A DNA stretch of 64,000 nucleotides from Phycisphaerae bacterium (GTDB lineage: Bacteria; Planctomycetota; Phycisphaerae; Sedimentisphaerales; Anaerohalosphaeraceae): positions 1 through 64,000 of the forward strand of contig JACZKQ010000134.1 of assembly GCA_014859965.1 (NCBI GenBank), written 5' to 3'. The notes below the pieces were generated by a model. The model did no database searches. It was not told the origin of the DNA and saw nothing but the letters and a program-made list of their open reading frames with translations. The translations under genes were made by a program, and so were the position numbers. Below are positions 18,439-27,640 of the stretch, in pieces; within the stretch, counting starts at the first letter, position 1, and the number at the start of each line of letters is the position of its first letter.

Positions 18439-20676
18439 GTGCGGAACGTAAACCTCATAATCTGCATTTTCCTGCTTTGGACAATCCGTCTCAGTTCGCG
18501 GGTTGCAGCCGAAGAGGCGTCTGCCGTTGTGGGGCCGGTCACGGCAGCGGACCGGGAGCAGGATGCATCACGTCAGCTTCGGATTTATGAGGAGGCACTC
18601 CTTCGCGGTTCGACCGATCAGAGCCGGACGGATGCGGCGATTGAGCTTCTGCGTCGGGGAGACGATGGGGCGTGGGAGGTGCTGATGAAGGCGCTCCTGA
18701 ACGGGGAACACGCGGCCGGCCGTCAGGCGGTTTGCCGAGGCCTCATCGCAAGCCGTTCATGGCCTGACAACCTGCGGAGCCGCAAACCATTCCTTGAACC
18801 TCTGCTGGGCATTCTGATTGACACTTCGGGCGCCGACGCACGTCTGGCGGCCGAGGCGTTGCTGGTGTTTCGCTATGCCGAGGTGGGCGAGCGTTTGGGG
18901 CGGCTGGCCCGCATGTCAGAACTTAATCGGCAGGTTCGGCTGAACGTTGTTTACACGCTGCGCTTGTGGCCGGACAAAGACGCCGTACTGGAGCTGGTCA
19001 ATCTTCTGGATGACGCCGACCCGGAGGTTGCATCGGCGGCATCGGCGGCGCTTCCATACTGGATCGGCACGGCGGCGGACAAGCAGACGATTCTCAAGGA
19101 ACTGCAGCGCAAGACCCCGGACGAGATTATCAAGGCCCGGCTGGAGGGTCTTCAGCAGCAGATGACCAGACTGGAGGGCGAGCGGGACTCGTGGAAGAAA
19201 CTGTATCTTGGAGCACTCGATCGCGAGTACGAGAAATCCGACGAGGACGGCAAGGGGAAGATGCTCGTCGAAAAGATGGCGGCCGAGCATGCGCCGGTGC
19301 GGCAGTGGGCGGTTCATAAGACGGCGGCGTTTACGGGGTCGCGGCCGAAGGGGTTCCGTGATAACCTGCTGTCGCTGATTTCGGACAAAGATCGCGAGAT
19401 TCGGCTGACCGCAGCGCGCGTGTTAGCCAATATGAGCGCGTTGGACCCGGCGGCCAAACTCCTGGCTCAACTGAAGGTCGAGCCCTATTCGGATGTGAGT
19501 CTGGCAATATTCGATGCGCTGGGTGAGGCGTGTTTCTTTGCGTCTTCTCCAGGATCGCCGATTGCTCTGGAGGAAGCGATCCGGGCCGAGACCCTTGCGA
19601 TCGCGGGCAAGTACCTGCAGAACGCAGAGGTGCGGGTGGCGATGCAGGGGGCGGCGGTGCTGGGCAAACTCCTGGAGTTGAACAACCTTGAGGGAGACGG
19701 CGCAGAGTCGTACCTGGGCCTTCTGGCAGAGCGTTATCAGCAGACCAAAGGAACGGTGCCAGCGCTTCGGGGGGAAATCCTGGCGGTGATGTCGCGCTTA
19801 TGTGTCAACGGGAGCCATCGACAGCAGGCGGGTGTGCTTTTCCGGCCATTCTTTCTGGAGGGACTTGGGGCGGGCGACGATAATATTGTCCGTGAGGCGT
19901 CCGCGACGGGGCTAATGAACATCGACAAGTCGGCCGCGTTTCGTTACTTCAAGGAGAACGGGCTGGCCAATGATCCGAGCGTGATCGTTCGTCGAACGGT
20001 AGTGCGCCTTGCCGGTGAACTGGGTGGAGCCGCAGACGTGGCGTGGCTTGCCGAACGGATCAACGGCAACGGCGAGGCGGAAGCGGCGTGGCAGGGGATG
20101 CGTGATATTCTGCTGCGGCAGGACGCAAAGGCGGTCTACGGGTGGGCACAGAAGGTAGCGGCGGGCGAAGACAAGTATAGTCATGCGCGGGAACTTCTGG
20201 AGATGGCGGAGAAGAAGGCCGAAGCCTCGCCGGATGCGGACTTGCTCCGTGCCGTGCGAACGGACCTTTGCGACTGGTACGGGCAAAGGGGCGATTACGC
20301 CAAAGTCATCGCTTACGCCGATCAACTGTTGCGGGCGGCCAGTGGTGCAGAAAAAGAGAATTTGCAGTTGCGACTCCTTGAGGCCTATCTGCAGACGGCC
20401 GACGCGGCCAAGGCGGCGGTACTGATGGGCGAGCGGTTGACTGCAAAGGACACTGCGGCGGACGATGCGTTTGCAGCGCGGATCGGGACATTTCTGGGGC
20501 TCCGCGACATCAATCCGGGCACGAAGACAGCGGTCGTTGAGGCCCTTGGGGCCATTAAAGCGCCCGCCGCACGGCCGCGATGGACGGCTCAACTCAACAC
20601 GTGGCGAAACATAGTGGCGGCCAAGCCGGCACAGCCCGTAACGGCCGCCTCTGTGCCGCCGACGGCCGACAAGTAA
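18439..20676 (+). CDS. Large exported HEAT-repeat protein with TPR-like end
   Basis: A 745-residue protein. I start it at the GTG at 18439, which has GGACGGAG upstream and gives a clean signal peptide (LIICIFLLWTIRLSS, cleavage near residue 25). Residues ~50-560 are HEAT-like helical pairs (AVLELVNLLDDADPEVASAAS, SLISDKDREIRLTAARVLANMS in parts). Residues ~600-700 look like TPR helices (YGQRGDYAKVIAYADQLLRAA, LRLLEAYLQTADAAKAAVLM). No catalytic motif is seen. It is likely a periplasmic scaffold or binding protein, transcribed alone from the promoter upstream. Confidence 0.75.
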   Translation: MRNVNLIICIFLLWTIRLSSRVAAEEASAVVGPVTAADREQDASRQLRIYEEALLRGSTDQSRTDAAIELLRRGDDGAWEVLMKALLNGEHAAGRQAVCRGLIASRSWPDNLRSRKPFLEPLLGILIDTSGADARLAAEALLVFRYAEVGERLGRLARMSELNRQVRLNVVYTLRLWPDKDAVLELVNLLDDADPEVASAASAALPYWIGTAADKQTILKELQRKTPDEIIKARLEGLQQQMTRLEGERDSWKKLYLGALDREYEKSDEDGKGKMLVEKMAAEHAPVRQWAVHKTAAFTGSRPKGFRDNLLSLISDKDREIRLTAARVLANMSALDPAAKLLAQLKVEPYSDVSLAIFDALGEACFFASSPGSPIALEEAIRAETLAIAGKYLQNAEVRVAMQGAAVLGKLLELNNLEGDGAESYLGLLAERYQQTKGTVPALRGEILAVMSRLCVNGSHRQQAGVLFRPFFLEGLGAGDDNIVREASATGLMNIDKSAAFRYFKENGLANDPSVIVRRTVVRLAGELGGAADVAWLAERINGNGEAEAAWQGMRDILLRQDAKAVYGWAQKVAAGEDKYSHARELLEMAEKKAEASPDADLLRAVRTDLCDWYGQRGDYAKVIAYADQLLRAASGAEKENLQLRLLEAYLQTADAAKAAVLMGERLTAKDTAADDAFAARIGTFLGLRDINPGTKTAVVEALGAIKAPAARPRWTAQLNTWRNIVAAKPAQPVTAASVPPTADK

Positions 20677-20899
20677 GCTTCTTGAAGATACCAACCCGTC
20701 ACCCGCCATTTCAATTGCCGTTGGATCGATGGTGCTGCGGTTATCTTGCCTGTCTTCACAGTCAAATTTCCTAATTTAAACGAGAACTGTACCTGCATAT
20801 CCATCTTAAAAGATTTCCGGGAAAATCTGTAATATTCGCACATCTGAAGGACTCTTAGAGGTATCGGGAAGAGAAAAGTCTGCTTTTTGCGGGGTACCT

Positions 20900-21151
20900 A
20901 TGATGGCTGCCAAACATACGAACACCGCGTTAACTGTTTTCCTGTCCCTTTTTTTTTGGGTGGGCGCGTAAAACCCGCAATTATTTATGTCGATGCCTGT
21001 GCGTCGCCCGGCGGGGACGGCGTGAGCTGGGAGCAGGCGTTTGATGCACTGCAGGAGGCATTGCGCGCGGCCCAGTTTAAACGGGGACTGCGTTGTGAAT
21101 CTGGCCGACTTTGCGCTGATGGCGGCGCATTGGCTGGAAGACGGCAGGTAG
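20900..21151 (+). pseudogene. Collapsed copy of the dockerin beta-helix gene (signal peptide and dockerin end only)
   Basis: Three pieces in three frames can be read. An ATG at 20900 starts a signal peptide (TALTVFLSLFFWVGA) that ends at a TAA just after a run of nine T. A second frame reads IIYVDACASPGGDG-SWEQAFDALQEAL, matching the N-terminal beta-helix lead-in of the intact neighbour (WYVQADANSPDSDGKSWETAL). A third frame reads NGDCVVNLADFALMAAHWLE, the dockerin-like end, then TAG at 21149. About 1.5 kb of middle is missing compared with 21191-22930. So this is a duplicate reduced by internal deletion and frameshift, not a working gene. Confidence 0.75.
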
Positions 21152-21190
21152 CTGTTAGCTGAGACGCTTTCAAACTGAGGGAGAAGAGAG

Positions 21191-22930
21191 ATGTATATGC
21201 AAAGAGCAGCGTTTGCGGTGGTTGTGACCATGCTTGCCGGATCTGTCGCGGGGGCGGCGGTCATTTACTTGGACGGCCGTGCGACGGGCGCGTATGAGTT
21301 TGGGGCGGGCGAGCGATGCCCCGTGATGTGGTATGTTCAGGCGGACGCCAATTCGCCGGACAGCGACGGCAAGAGCTGGGAGACGGCGCTGCCGTTTTTG
21401 CAGGATGCGCTGATGTTGGCCGGGGTTGGCGACGAAGTGCGGGTGGCGCAGGGTGTGTACAGGCCGGGCGATTTCGCGTTGAGCGATCGCCCGGGCCTGG
21501 GCCGCGCGGAGACTTTTGCACTGGCGACGGGGGTGACGATCAAGGGCGGCTACGCGGGGCTGGGTGCGCCGGACCCCGACGCGCGCGACGTGCGGCGGTA
21601 CGAAACGATTCTCAGCGGCGACCTGGCGGGAACGCTGCCGGTGCTGACGCGCGACAACTGTGAGGCGGTGCTGACGGTTCGCGGAAGGGAGGAATACGCC
21701 AACTGTTACCATGTTGTGTCGGCGGTTGGCGTCGACGGTTCCGCAGTTCTTGAGGGCGTCACGATCACCGGCGGCACGGCGAACGGCCCGGCCTATGGGG
21801 AGCCCGCGGAAGCGAAGTTCTTTCACGGCGGCGGCGTGTACGTTGAGGATGCCGCGCCGGTGTTTGTTGATTGTACCATCACGGGCAATATCGCGTTTGT
21901 GTACGGCGGTCCTGCGGCAAAGGGGGGAGGCATGTACTGCACAGGGAGCCAGCCGACACTGGTTCGCTGCCGGTTTGTGTTCAACTGGGTGGACGACTAT
22001 GATTCTGACGCGTACGGGGCGGGCATGGCCAATGACGACAGCAGTCCGATCCTCACCGACTGCACGTTTGAAAGCAACGGCACATGGAACTGGGGTGGGG
22101 CGATGGCAAACATGGGCGCGTCGTCTGTGAAACTGGCCGGCTGTGCCTTCCTGAACAACCGGGCGCAATACGGCGGCGGGGCGATATACCACGCGCCCAA
22201 CAATGAGCAGGTCCTGACGGCGACAAATTGTCTACTTGCGGGCAATCGGTCGGGATGGGAAGGCGGCGCGGTGAAGATTCCCAACGGGCGCGGCGTACTG
22301 ACAAACTGCACATTCACCGAGAATCGGGTGAGAGACTCTGAATACGGTCGTGCGGTGGCCTGCGACAACTGGGACGAGGCCATAGTCAGAGCGGTCAATT
22401 GCATTTTCCGCGATGGCGGTGGGGAGTTTGTGAGTGCAGACCCCAGCTGGGGGGCAATCACGTTCAGCAATGTCGAGGGTGGCTGGGAAGGCCAGGGCAA
22501 TATCGACGTCGATCCGCTGTTCGTCAATCCGGGCGTTTGGTACTCGACCGGTACACCCAGTCCTTTGCACGATACGTGGACGGCAGGCGATTATCATCTG
22601 AAGTCGCAGGCGGGGCGGTGGGATGCTGCACGGCAGGAGTGGGTGCGTGACAGCGTGACGAGCCCTTGCATTGATGCGGGTGACCCGCGGGTTTCGGTTA
22701 TGTACGAGCCGTTCCCGAACGGCGGAGTCATTAACATGGGCGCGCATGGCGGTACGGCTGAGGCGAGCAAGACGTACTTTGGCGAATTCATCTGTGAGGT
22801 GGTAACGATGGGCGATTTGAATGGGGATTGTGTGGTGAATCTTACCGATCTGGCGTTGCTGGCAGGGCACTGGATGGAGGATAACCGCATCGGCATGAGC
22901 AGCCAGGGATTGGAAGGTCCGCGGCCGTAG
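21191..22930 (+). CDS. Exported right-handed beta-helix protein with dockerin-like C-terminus
   Basis: A 579-residue protein with a signal peptide (residues ~1-23). The N-terminal part (YVQADANSPDSDGKSWETALPFLQDAL...EVRVAQGVYRPG) is the typical entry to the parallel beta-helix surface proteins of this group; residues ~110-480 contain repeated GG-G-Y, N-A-Y-GGG and C-I/F-N blocks (GGGVYVEDAAPVFVDCTITGN, in part). Residues 541-566 (GDLNGDCVVNLTDLALLAGHW) resemble one dockerin type I repeat with its calcium-loop Asp/Asn residues. Such proteins may bind or cleave polysaccharide, but no lyase active site is evident. Two decayed copies flank it. GAGAAGAGAG precedes the ATG. Confidence 0.85.
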   Translation: MYMQRAAFAVVVTMLAGSVAGAAVIYLDGRATGAYEFGAGERCPVMWYVQADANSPDSDGKSWETALPFLQDALMLAGVGDEVRVAQGVYRPGDFALSDRPGLGRAETFALATGVTIKGGYAGLGAPDPDARDVRRYETILSGDLAGTLPVLTRDNCEAVLTVRGREEYANCYHVVSAVGVDGSAVLEGVTITGGTANGPAYGEPAEAKFFHGGGVYVEDAAPVFVDCTITGNIAFVYGGPAAKGGGMYCTGSQPTLVRCRFVFNWVDDYDSDAYGAGMANDDSSPILTDCTFESNGTWNWGGAMANMGASSVKLAGCAFLNNRAQYGGGAIYHAPNNEQVLTATNCLLAGNRSGWEGGAVKIPNGRGVLTNCTFTENRVRDSEYGRAVACDNWDEAIVRAVNCIFRDGGGEFVSADPSWGAITFSNVEGGWEGQGNIDVDPLFVNPGVWYSTGTPSPLHDTWTAGDYHLKSQAGRWDAARQEWVRDSVTSPCIDAGDPRVSVMYEPFPNGGVINMGAHGGTAEASKTYFGEFICEVVTMGDLNGDCVVNLTDLALLAGHWMEDNRIGMSSQGLEGPRP

Positions 22931-23053
22931 ACGGGTTTTCGGCTATGGCCCTTGGTGATTGTAAACCAAAAGCGATTAGAGATTCTTTTGGGGAGTGCAG
23001 AAATATGGACTGGAATGCATGGGTAAGAACGGGGACTCTGGTGGTCGGCGATC

Positions 23054-23361
23054 ATCTATATTGATTCCGGGGCAACGGGCGCCAACAACGGGACGTGCTG
23101 GGCGGATGCATACATGGATTTGCAGAACGCTCTTGGACGCGACAACGACCCTTGCGAGATCAGGGTGGCCCAGGGCGTCTACAAACCCGGGAGGAACCGC
23201 CAAGCTGAACATGGGCGCCTACGGCGGCACGGCCGAGGCGAGCAAGGCGTGGTTCGGCGGGCCCATTTGCGAGACCATTTTGCCGGCGAATCAACGGTGA
23301 CTGCGCGGTGGACCTTGCGGATCTTTCCATTCTGGCATTGCACTGGCTCGGGCCCATGTAA
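23054..23361 (+). pseudogene. Second collapsed copy of the dockerin beta-helix gene
   Basis: From 23054 one frame reads IYIDSGATGANNGTCWADAY and then EIRVAQGVYKPG, matching the intact gene's N-terminus. After a frame change it continues as LNMGAYGGTAEASKAWFGG, matching the intact gene's INMGAHGGTAEASKTYFG just before its dockerin. A second frame change gives INGDCAVDLADLSILALHWL and TAA at 23359. The signal peptide and the whole central helix (about 1.3 kb) are gone. The order of pieces is that of the parent gene, so internal deletion is the simplest cause. Confidence 0.78.
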
Positions 23362-23591
23362 GACAGTGGTGCGCTTCAATCGTATTCTTGGAGAGATCAA
23401 CGATTACATCAAAATGTCCATGCTGGGCGCAATCGCTCGACTCGAATGGCATTACTGAAACATGCCGTATTATCGGCCCCGGTTCTTGTGTAGAAATCCT
23501 CTTGTAAATCCAGTTAAGCGGAGGAGCGGATTGTTCGACAACAAGTTTATCCGCGGATACGATAGTGTGATGCCCCTGATCTGGAGAAGAA

Positions 23592-25037
23592 ATGATATTT
23601 TCCGACACAAAGACGCTGGTTTCCGAAGGCCACTCTCTGAGCGGCAAACCGCACCTTGTTGAGGCGTTGTTCGAGAACAACCCGTGCCAGACAATCGTCG
23701 TGGATAGTGAGGGGCGGATCGTTACCTTCAACAGGGCCAAGAGAGACTCCGGCGACCGAATGCCGGCGCCCGGCGACCTTATCTTCAGGGATTACGCGGG
23801 GGGATACGAGCACGACATGTATTCCGAACTTATGGAATGCATCCGGACAACGCAAACCCGACGTTTTCCAGATCAGAAGTACGGGGGCAAGATATTGTCG
23901 ACGACGATCTCGGCTTTTCCGGGCGGTGCGACGATCATTACCGAAGATGTGACCGAGCAAAAGAAAGCCGAGGCGGAGCTGCGCCAAAGTGAAGCATTTA
24001 ACCGGGCGCTGTTCGACTACAATCCCTGCCAGACGATCATCGTGGATAAGAGCGGCAGAATCGTCACCTTCAACAAGGCCAAACGGGAAAGCGGCGACCG
24101 CCTGCCCAAAGAAGGAGATATTATTTTCAAGGATTACGCCGGACGGTACGAACACGACATGTATTCGGAACTGATGGAATGCATTCGTAAGGAGCAGACG
24201 CGCCGCTTTCCGGATCAGAAGTACGCCGACAAGATTCTTTCGACAACGATTTCGCCGTTTCCGGGCGGTGCGACGATTATTACTGAGGACGTTACGCAGC
24301 GCGTCGAGGCAGAGCGGAAGCTTGCGTCGGCCAACGAAGTGCTCAAGGAAAAAGACCGGCTGAAAACGGCGTTTGTATCGACGATCGCCCATGAATTACG
24401 CACGTCGCTGTGTATTTTTCAGAATGCCGTTTCGAACATGAATTCGGGCGCTATGGGCAAGGTCAATGGCAAACTGCGGGAAACGTTCGAGATGGCTGGG
24501 GAGAGTGTCCGGCGGCTGGCGCATGTCATCGACGATTTTGTCGAACTGTCGGAGGTGGAGTTGGGCCAGGGGGCGCTGGCGCGGGAACAACTGGACATGA
24601 CGGTGGTGTGTCGCGAAGCGATCGAGGCGGCCCGGCCGCGGCTGAAGGACAGGAATATCCATTTCAAGACACTGCTGCCGGAAGGCGGCTGCCTGGTGAC
24701 GGCCGATCGGTCCAAGATGGTCCGGGTTCTTCGGCATCTTTTTGACAATGCGTCGAAATATGCGCCGGAGGGCGGCGAGGTTGAATTCTGCCTCCAGGAT
24801 CGGGGACGCGATATTGCATTTTACGTCAAGGACAACGGGCCGGGCATCGCCGAAGAGAATCTGGAGAAGATATTTGATTGTTTTACGAGCATCGATGTGG
24901 CGGGGCAATCGCGCCGCGCGGGCATCGGCCTGGGCCTGACGCTTGTTCGGGAAATCGTCAAAATGCACGGCGGCGAGGTGCTTGCGGTCAGTAAACCCGG
25001 CAAGGCGACGACGTTTCGCGTGGTGATTCCCAAATAA
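23592..25037 (+). CDS. Soluble histidine kinase with two near-identical PAS domains
   Basis: A 481-residue protein without membrane helices. Residues ~22-130 and ~138-240 are PAS-like units that read almost the same: NNPCQTIVVD/YNPCQTIIVD, RIVTFNRAK/RIVTFNKAK, EHDMYSELMECIR in both, TRRFPDQKY in both, FPGGATIITEDVT in both. Next is the H-box (STIAHELRTSL, H267), an N-box (RHLFDNASKYAPEGG), DNGPGI and GIGLGLTLV. No receiver domain and no response regulator is adjacent, so it is an orphan kinase. The NPCQ and RRFPDQKY motifs are unusual for PAS; a bound cofactor cannot be assigned. Confidence 0.9.
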   Translation: MIFSDTKTLVSEGHSLSGKPHLVEALFENNPCQTIVVDSEGRIVTFNRAKRDSGDRMPAPGDLIFRDYAGGYEHDMYSELMECIRTTQTRRFPDQKYGGKILSTTISAFPGGATIITEDVTEQKKAEAELRQSEAFNRALFDYNPCQTIIVDKSGRIVTFNKAKRESGDRLPKEGDIIFKDYAGRYEHDMYSELMECIRKEQTRRFPDQKYADKILSTTISPFPGGATIITEDVTQRVEAERKLASANEVLKEKDRLKTAFVSTIAHELRTSLCIFQNAVSNMNSGAMGKVNGKLRETFEMAGESVRRLAHVIDDFVELSEVELGQGALAREQLDMTVVCREAIEAARPRLKDRNIHFKTLLPEGGCLVTADRSKMVRVLRHLFDNASKYAPEGGEVEFCLQDRGRDIAFYVKDNGPGIAEENLEKIFDCFTSIDVAGQSRRAGIGLGLTLVREIVKMHGGEVLAVSKPGKATTFRVVIPK

Positions 25038-25223
25038 TTGGGGTGTACTACCGGCCGAAATCTAATGCGGCCGCATCGGCTGTTTGTCGGCATGGCAGCG
25101 ACATTGAGGTTGAGCTGAATACAAGGGGGCTTGCAGGAAGGCTACCATCTTTTTTCGGATGTGAACCGGTGTTTCCAACTTTCGTAAGAAAGAATGACGG
25201 TTTATGACGAAAGGGGGTGTCTC

Positions 25224-25685
25224 ATGGAGATCACCGACAAACTGGACGAGGAAGAGGTGCCGTATAAAGTGTCGACGCATCGGCCGGCCTTTACGGCGCA
25301 GGAAGTGGCGCAGGAGGAGCATGTAAGGGGCATGAACGTCGCCAAGTGTGTCGTGGTAACTGCCGACGGACGCGATTACCTCTGTGTTCTGTCGGCCTGC
25401 TGTATGATCGATTTTGACGCTTTGAAGAGCGCTTTGGCGGCTTCGGAGGTCCATTTGGCGAGTGAGGCGCATGTCGCCGAACTGTTCGAAGACTGCGAGG
25501 TTGGGGCGGAGCCGCCATTTGGCAGTTTTTACGGGTTGCCCACGCTTATGGACGACCGTATGGAGCGCGAGGATTTTATCATGTTCCAAGGCGGACGGCA
25601 TGACCGGGCTATTCAAATGGACATGCAGACTTATCTGCGAATCGAAAGGCCGCGGGTATTCAGCTTCAGCAGCCGGTTGCATTAG
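25224..25685 (+). CDS. YbaK/EbsC-type aminoacyl-tRNA deacylase-like protein
   Basis: A 153-residue single-domain protein. The pattern Y-K-V-STHRPAFTAQEVAQ...GMNVAKCVVV and the later FGSFYGLPTLMDDRM...FQGGRHDRAIQMDM match the YbaK/prolyl-tRNA editing fold, including the conserved Lys after NVAK and the GxxxP loop. Such proteins hydrolyse mischarged aminoacyl-tRNAs in the cytoplasm. The ATG at 25224 is preceded by AAAGGGGG; an earlier in-frame ATG at 25194 has a poorer site. A terminator follows. The exact substrate amino acid cannot be told. Confidence 0.85.
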   Translation: MEITDKLDEEEVPYKVSTHRPAFTAQEVAQEEHVRGMNVAKCVVVTADGRDYLCVLSACCMIDFDALKSALAASEVHLASEAHVAELFEDCEVGAEPPFGSFYGLPTLMDDRMEREDFIMFQGGRHDRAIQMDMQTYLRIERPRVFSFSSRLH

Positions 25686-26005
25686 AATGAGGGTATATTA
25701 TCGAGGCAGGAGGCGATTTTTTTATCGGACGTTATCAGTGAAATAAGAAAGAGCCAGCCGGTGATGACTGGCCCCTTCTTTTGGAGGAGGAGAAAAGCTT
25801 ATTTTACCTCAAGGAGAAAACCCTTTTTTCAGTTCTTTCCAACCTTTGTCAGGTCTGTTATTATTACTCGCCTGAGCCGAAGTGGTTCGCGCGAAGTCCA
25901 AAAATTTTTTGACCAGCCCACGAATATCTTATCTGGGCGTCGGACAGCGGCCACGACCGGCGACCATGGTTTCTTATCGGCTTTTTTTAACACAAGGACG
26001 AGATT
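25686..26005. other. Intergenic stretch with a terminator
   Basis: These 320 bases contain the terminator at 25745-25781 and are otherwise T- and A-richer than the flanking genes, with several runs of T. I see no gene or RNA in it. A promoter for the next gene is likely here but I cannot place it with confidence. Confidence 0.5.
25745..25781 (+). terminator. Rho-independent terminator after the YbaK-like gene
   Basis: An AAGAAAG-GCCAG arm (25745-25757) faces CTGGC-CTTCTTT (25768-25781) across a 10-base loop, ending in a T-rich run. The A/T-rich foot on both sides could make it work in both directions, but the opposite strand has no gene to end. Confidence 0.6.
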
Positions 26006-27025
26006 ATGGCACCTTTTTTTTGTGCGGCAGTGAGTTTTTTGATGCTTCTAAGCCCAACCGAGATGATGGGGGCGGTCGACCCTGATGGGGCGGTGGGTAA
26101 CAAACCGGAGATTCGGGTGGTCGCTCGCATATGGGACACCGGGGGGCACAATGCATTTACGGACCTGCTGCGTTTCGACGGCCGGTGGCTCTGTGTATTT
26201 CGCGAGGCCGAAGCACATGTTTACGGTCGCGACGGGCAGATCCGGGTGATTTGCAGTAAAGACGGCGAGACCTGGGAATCGGCGGCAATCCTGGGTGAGA
26301 AGGGTGTGGATCTTCGCGATCCGAAAATTAGCCTCGCGCCGGATGGGCGATTGATGATCGTAATGGGAGGCAGCGTTTATGACGGCCGGACGCTGGTGAC
26401 ACGGCAGAGCCGGGTTGCGTTTTCGTCGGACGGGCGGTCGTGGTCACAACCGCAAAAGGTGCTTTCGGCCGGTGAGTGGCTGTGGCGGGTGACCTGGCGG
26501 GGGAACGAGGGCTTTGGCGTTGCCTATGGGGGCCCATCCGGCTCGGGCGAGTCACCGTTGAGACTTTACCGGACGGAAAACGGCAGCGGTTACGAACTGG
26601 TGACGCCGCTGGAGGTGCAGGGCGCGCCTAACGAGACGACGCTGCGGTTCGCGGCGGATGGACAAATGATCGCGCTGGTGCGGCGGGAGGCGGGCGATAC
26701 CCGTGCATGGATCGGGTCCAGTTCGCCGCCATTTACGCGCTGGCAGTGGCGGCAGACACAGCATCAGATCGGCGGGCCGAACTTTGTCGTGCTGCCCGAC
26801 GGGCAAATGTGGGCGGCGGGGCGAAGCTATACCGGCGGGGCAAAAACGGCGGTGGGACGATTGACAAAGGGCGGTTACGAGCCGATGCTGACCGTGCCGA
26901 GCGGGGGCGACACAAGCTATCCCGGGCTGGCCTGGCACGATGGCCTGCTTTGGATGAGTTATTACTCATCGCACGAGGGCAAGGCGGCGATATACCTTGC
27001 GAAGATTGCGCTGGCGGCAGATTAG
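26006..27025 (+). CDS. Exported sialidase/BNR-repeat-like protein
   Basis: A 339-residue protein with a signal peptide ending near residue 22. Asp-box-like motifs (CSKDGETWESA, FSSDGRSWSQP) and repeated GNE/W-V/T strands point to a six-bladed sialidase-type propeller. A glutamate/arginine set typical of true sialidases (DLRDPKIS, FREAE) is present, but I cannot confirm the catalytic Tyr/Glu pair, so it may be a different exo-glycosidase or binding protein. It is followed 19 bases later by a DJ-1-family gene. Its place among other sugar-active genes supports a role in glycan use. Confidence 0.7.
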   Translation: MAPFFCAAVSFLMLLSPTEMMGAVDPDGAVGNKPEIRVVARIWDTGGHNAFTDLLRFDGRWLCVFREAEAHVYGRDGQIRVICSKDGETWESAAILGEKGVDLRDPKISLAPDGRLMIVMGGSVYDGRTLVTRQSRVAFSSDGRSWSQPQKVLSAGEWLWRVTWRGNEGFGVAYGGPSGSGESPLRLYRTENGSGYELVTPLEVQGAPNETTLRFAADGQMIALVRREAGDTRAWIGSSSPPFTRWQWRQTQHQIGGPNFVVLPDGQMWAAGRSYTGGAKTAVGRLTKGGYEPMLTVPSGGDTSYPGLAWHDGLLWMSYYSSHEGKAAIYLAKIALAAD

Positions 27026-27044
27026 GCTTGAATGGAAGGAGCGG

Positions 27045-27602
27045 ATGATGGCCAAACGCGTGTTAGTCACAATTGCCGACGGCATCGAAGAGATCGAGGC
27101 CGTGTGCATTATCGATACGCTGCGGCGAGCCGGCGCACAGGTGACGGTTGCCTCGGCGAACGGTTTGCAGGTGAAGGCCTCGCGCGGAGTCAAGCTGGTC
27201 GCGGACAAGTTGATCGGCGAATGTGCGGGTGAAACATTTGACCTGATCGTGCTGCCGGGGGGTATGCCGGGTGCGGAGCATCTGCGGGACTCTGAGACGC
27301 TGGGCGACATGCTCAAAAAGCAAAAGGGGGCGGGGCGGATGTACGGGGCGATCTGTGCATCGCCGACGGTTGTGCTGAGCCATTACGGCTTGCTGGACGA
27401 CAAGCGGGCGACATGCCATCCGGCGCTGACGGACAAACTCGTCTGTGCGGAGAAGGCGGACGAGCGCGTGGTGGCGGACGGTAACTGTGTGACCAGCCGC
27501 GGACCGGGGACGGCGATTGAGTTCGCGCTGGAACTGGTGCAGCAGTTGTTTGGGGCCGATTGTGCTGAGGCGGTGGCCGGGCCCATGCTGGCGGAACGCT
27601 GA
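27045..27602 (+). CDS. DJ-1/PfpI family protein (YajL-like)
   Basis: A 185-residue protein. Family marks are the acidic residue in ADGIEEIEA, the nucleophile elbow GAICASP with Cys at residue 104, and the GTAIEFALELV C-terminal helix. Members of this family act as chaperones, glyoxalase III or deglycase-like enzymes; the sequence alone does not decide. Tandem ATGs at 27045 and 27048 follow AAGGAG. It starts 19 bases after the sialidase-like gene and is probably co-transcribed. Confidence 0.92.
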   Translation: MMAKRVLVTIADGIEEIEAVCIIDTLRRAGAQVTVASANGLQVKASRGVKLVADKLIGECAGETFDLIVLPGGMPGAEHLRDSETLGDMLKKQKGAGRMYGAICASPTVVLSHYGLLDDKRATCHPALTDKLVCAEKADERVVADGNCVTSRGPGTAIEFALELVQQLFGADCAEAVAGPMLAER

Positions 27603-27640
27603 TTCGGTTCTTCTTGTTTCATATATTAAGGGGTGGCGCA

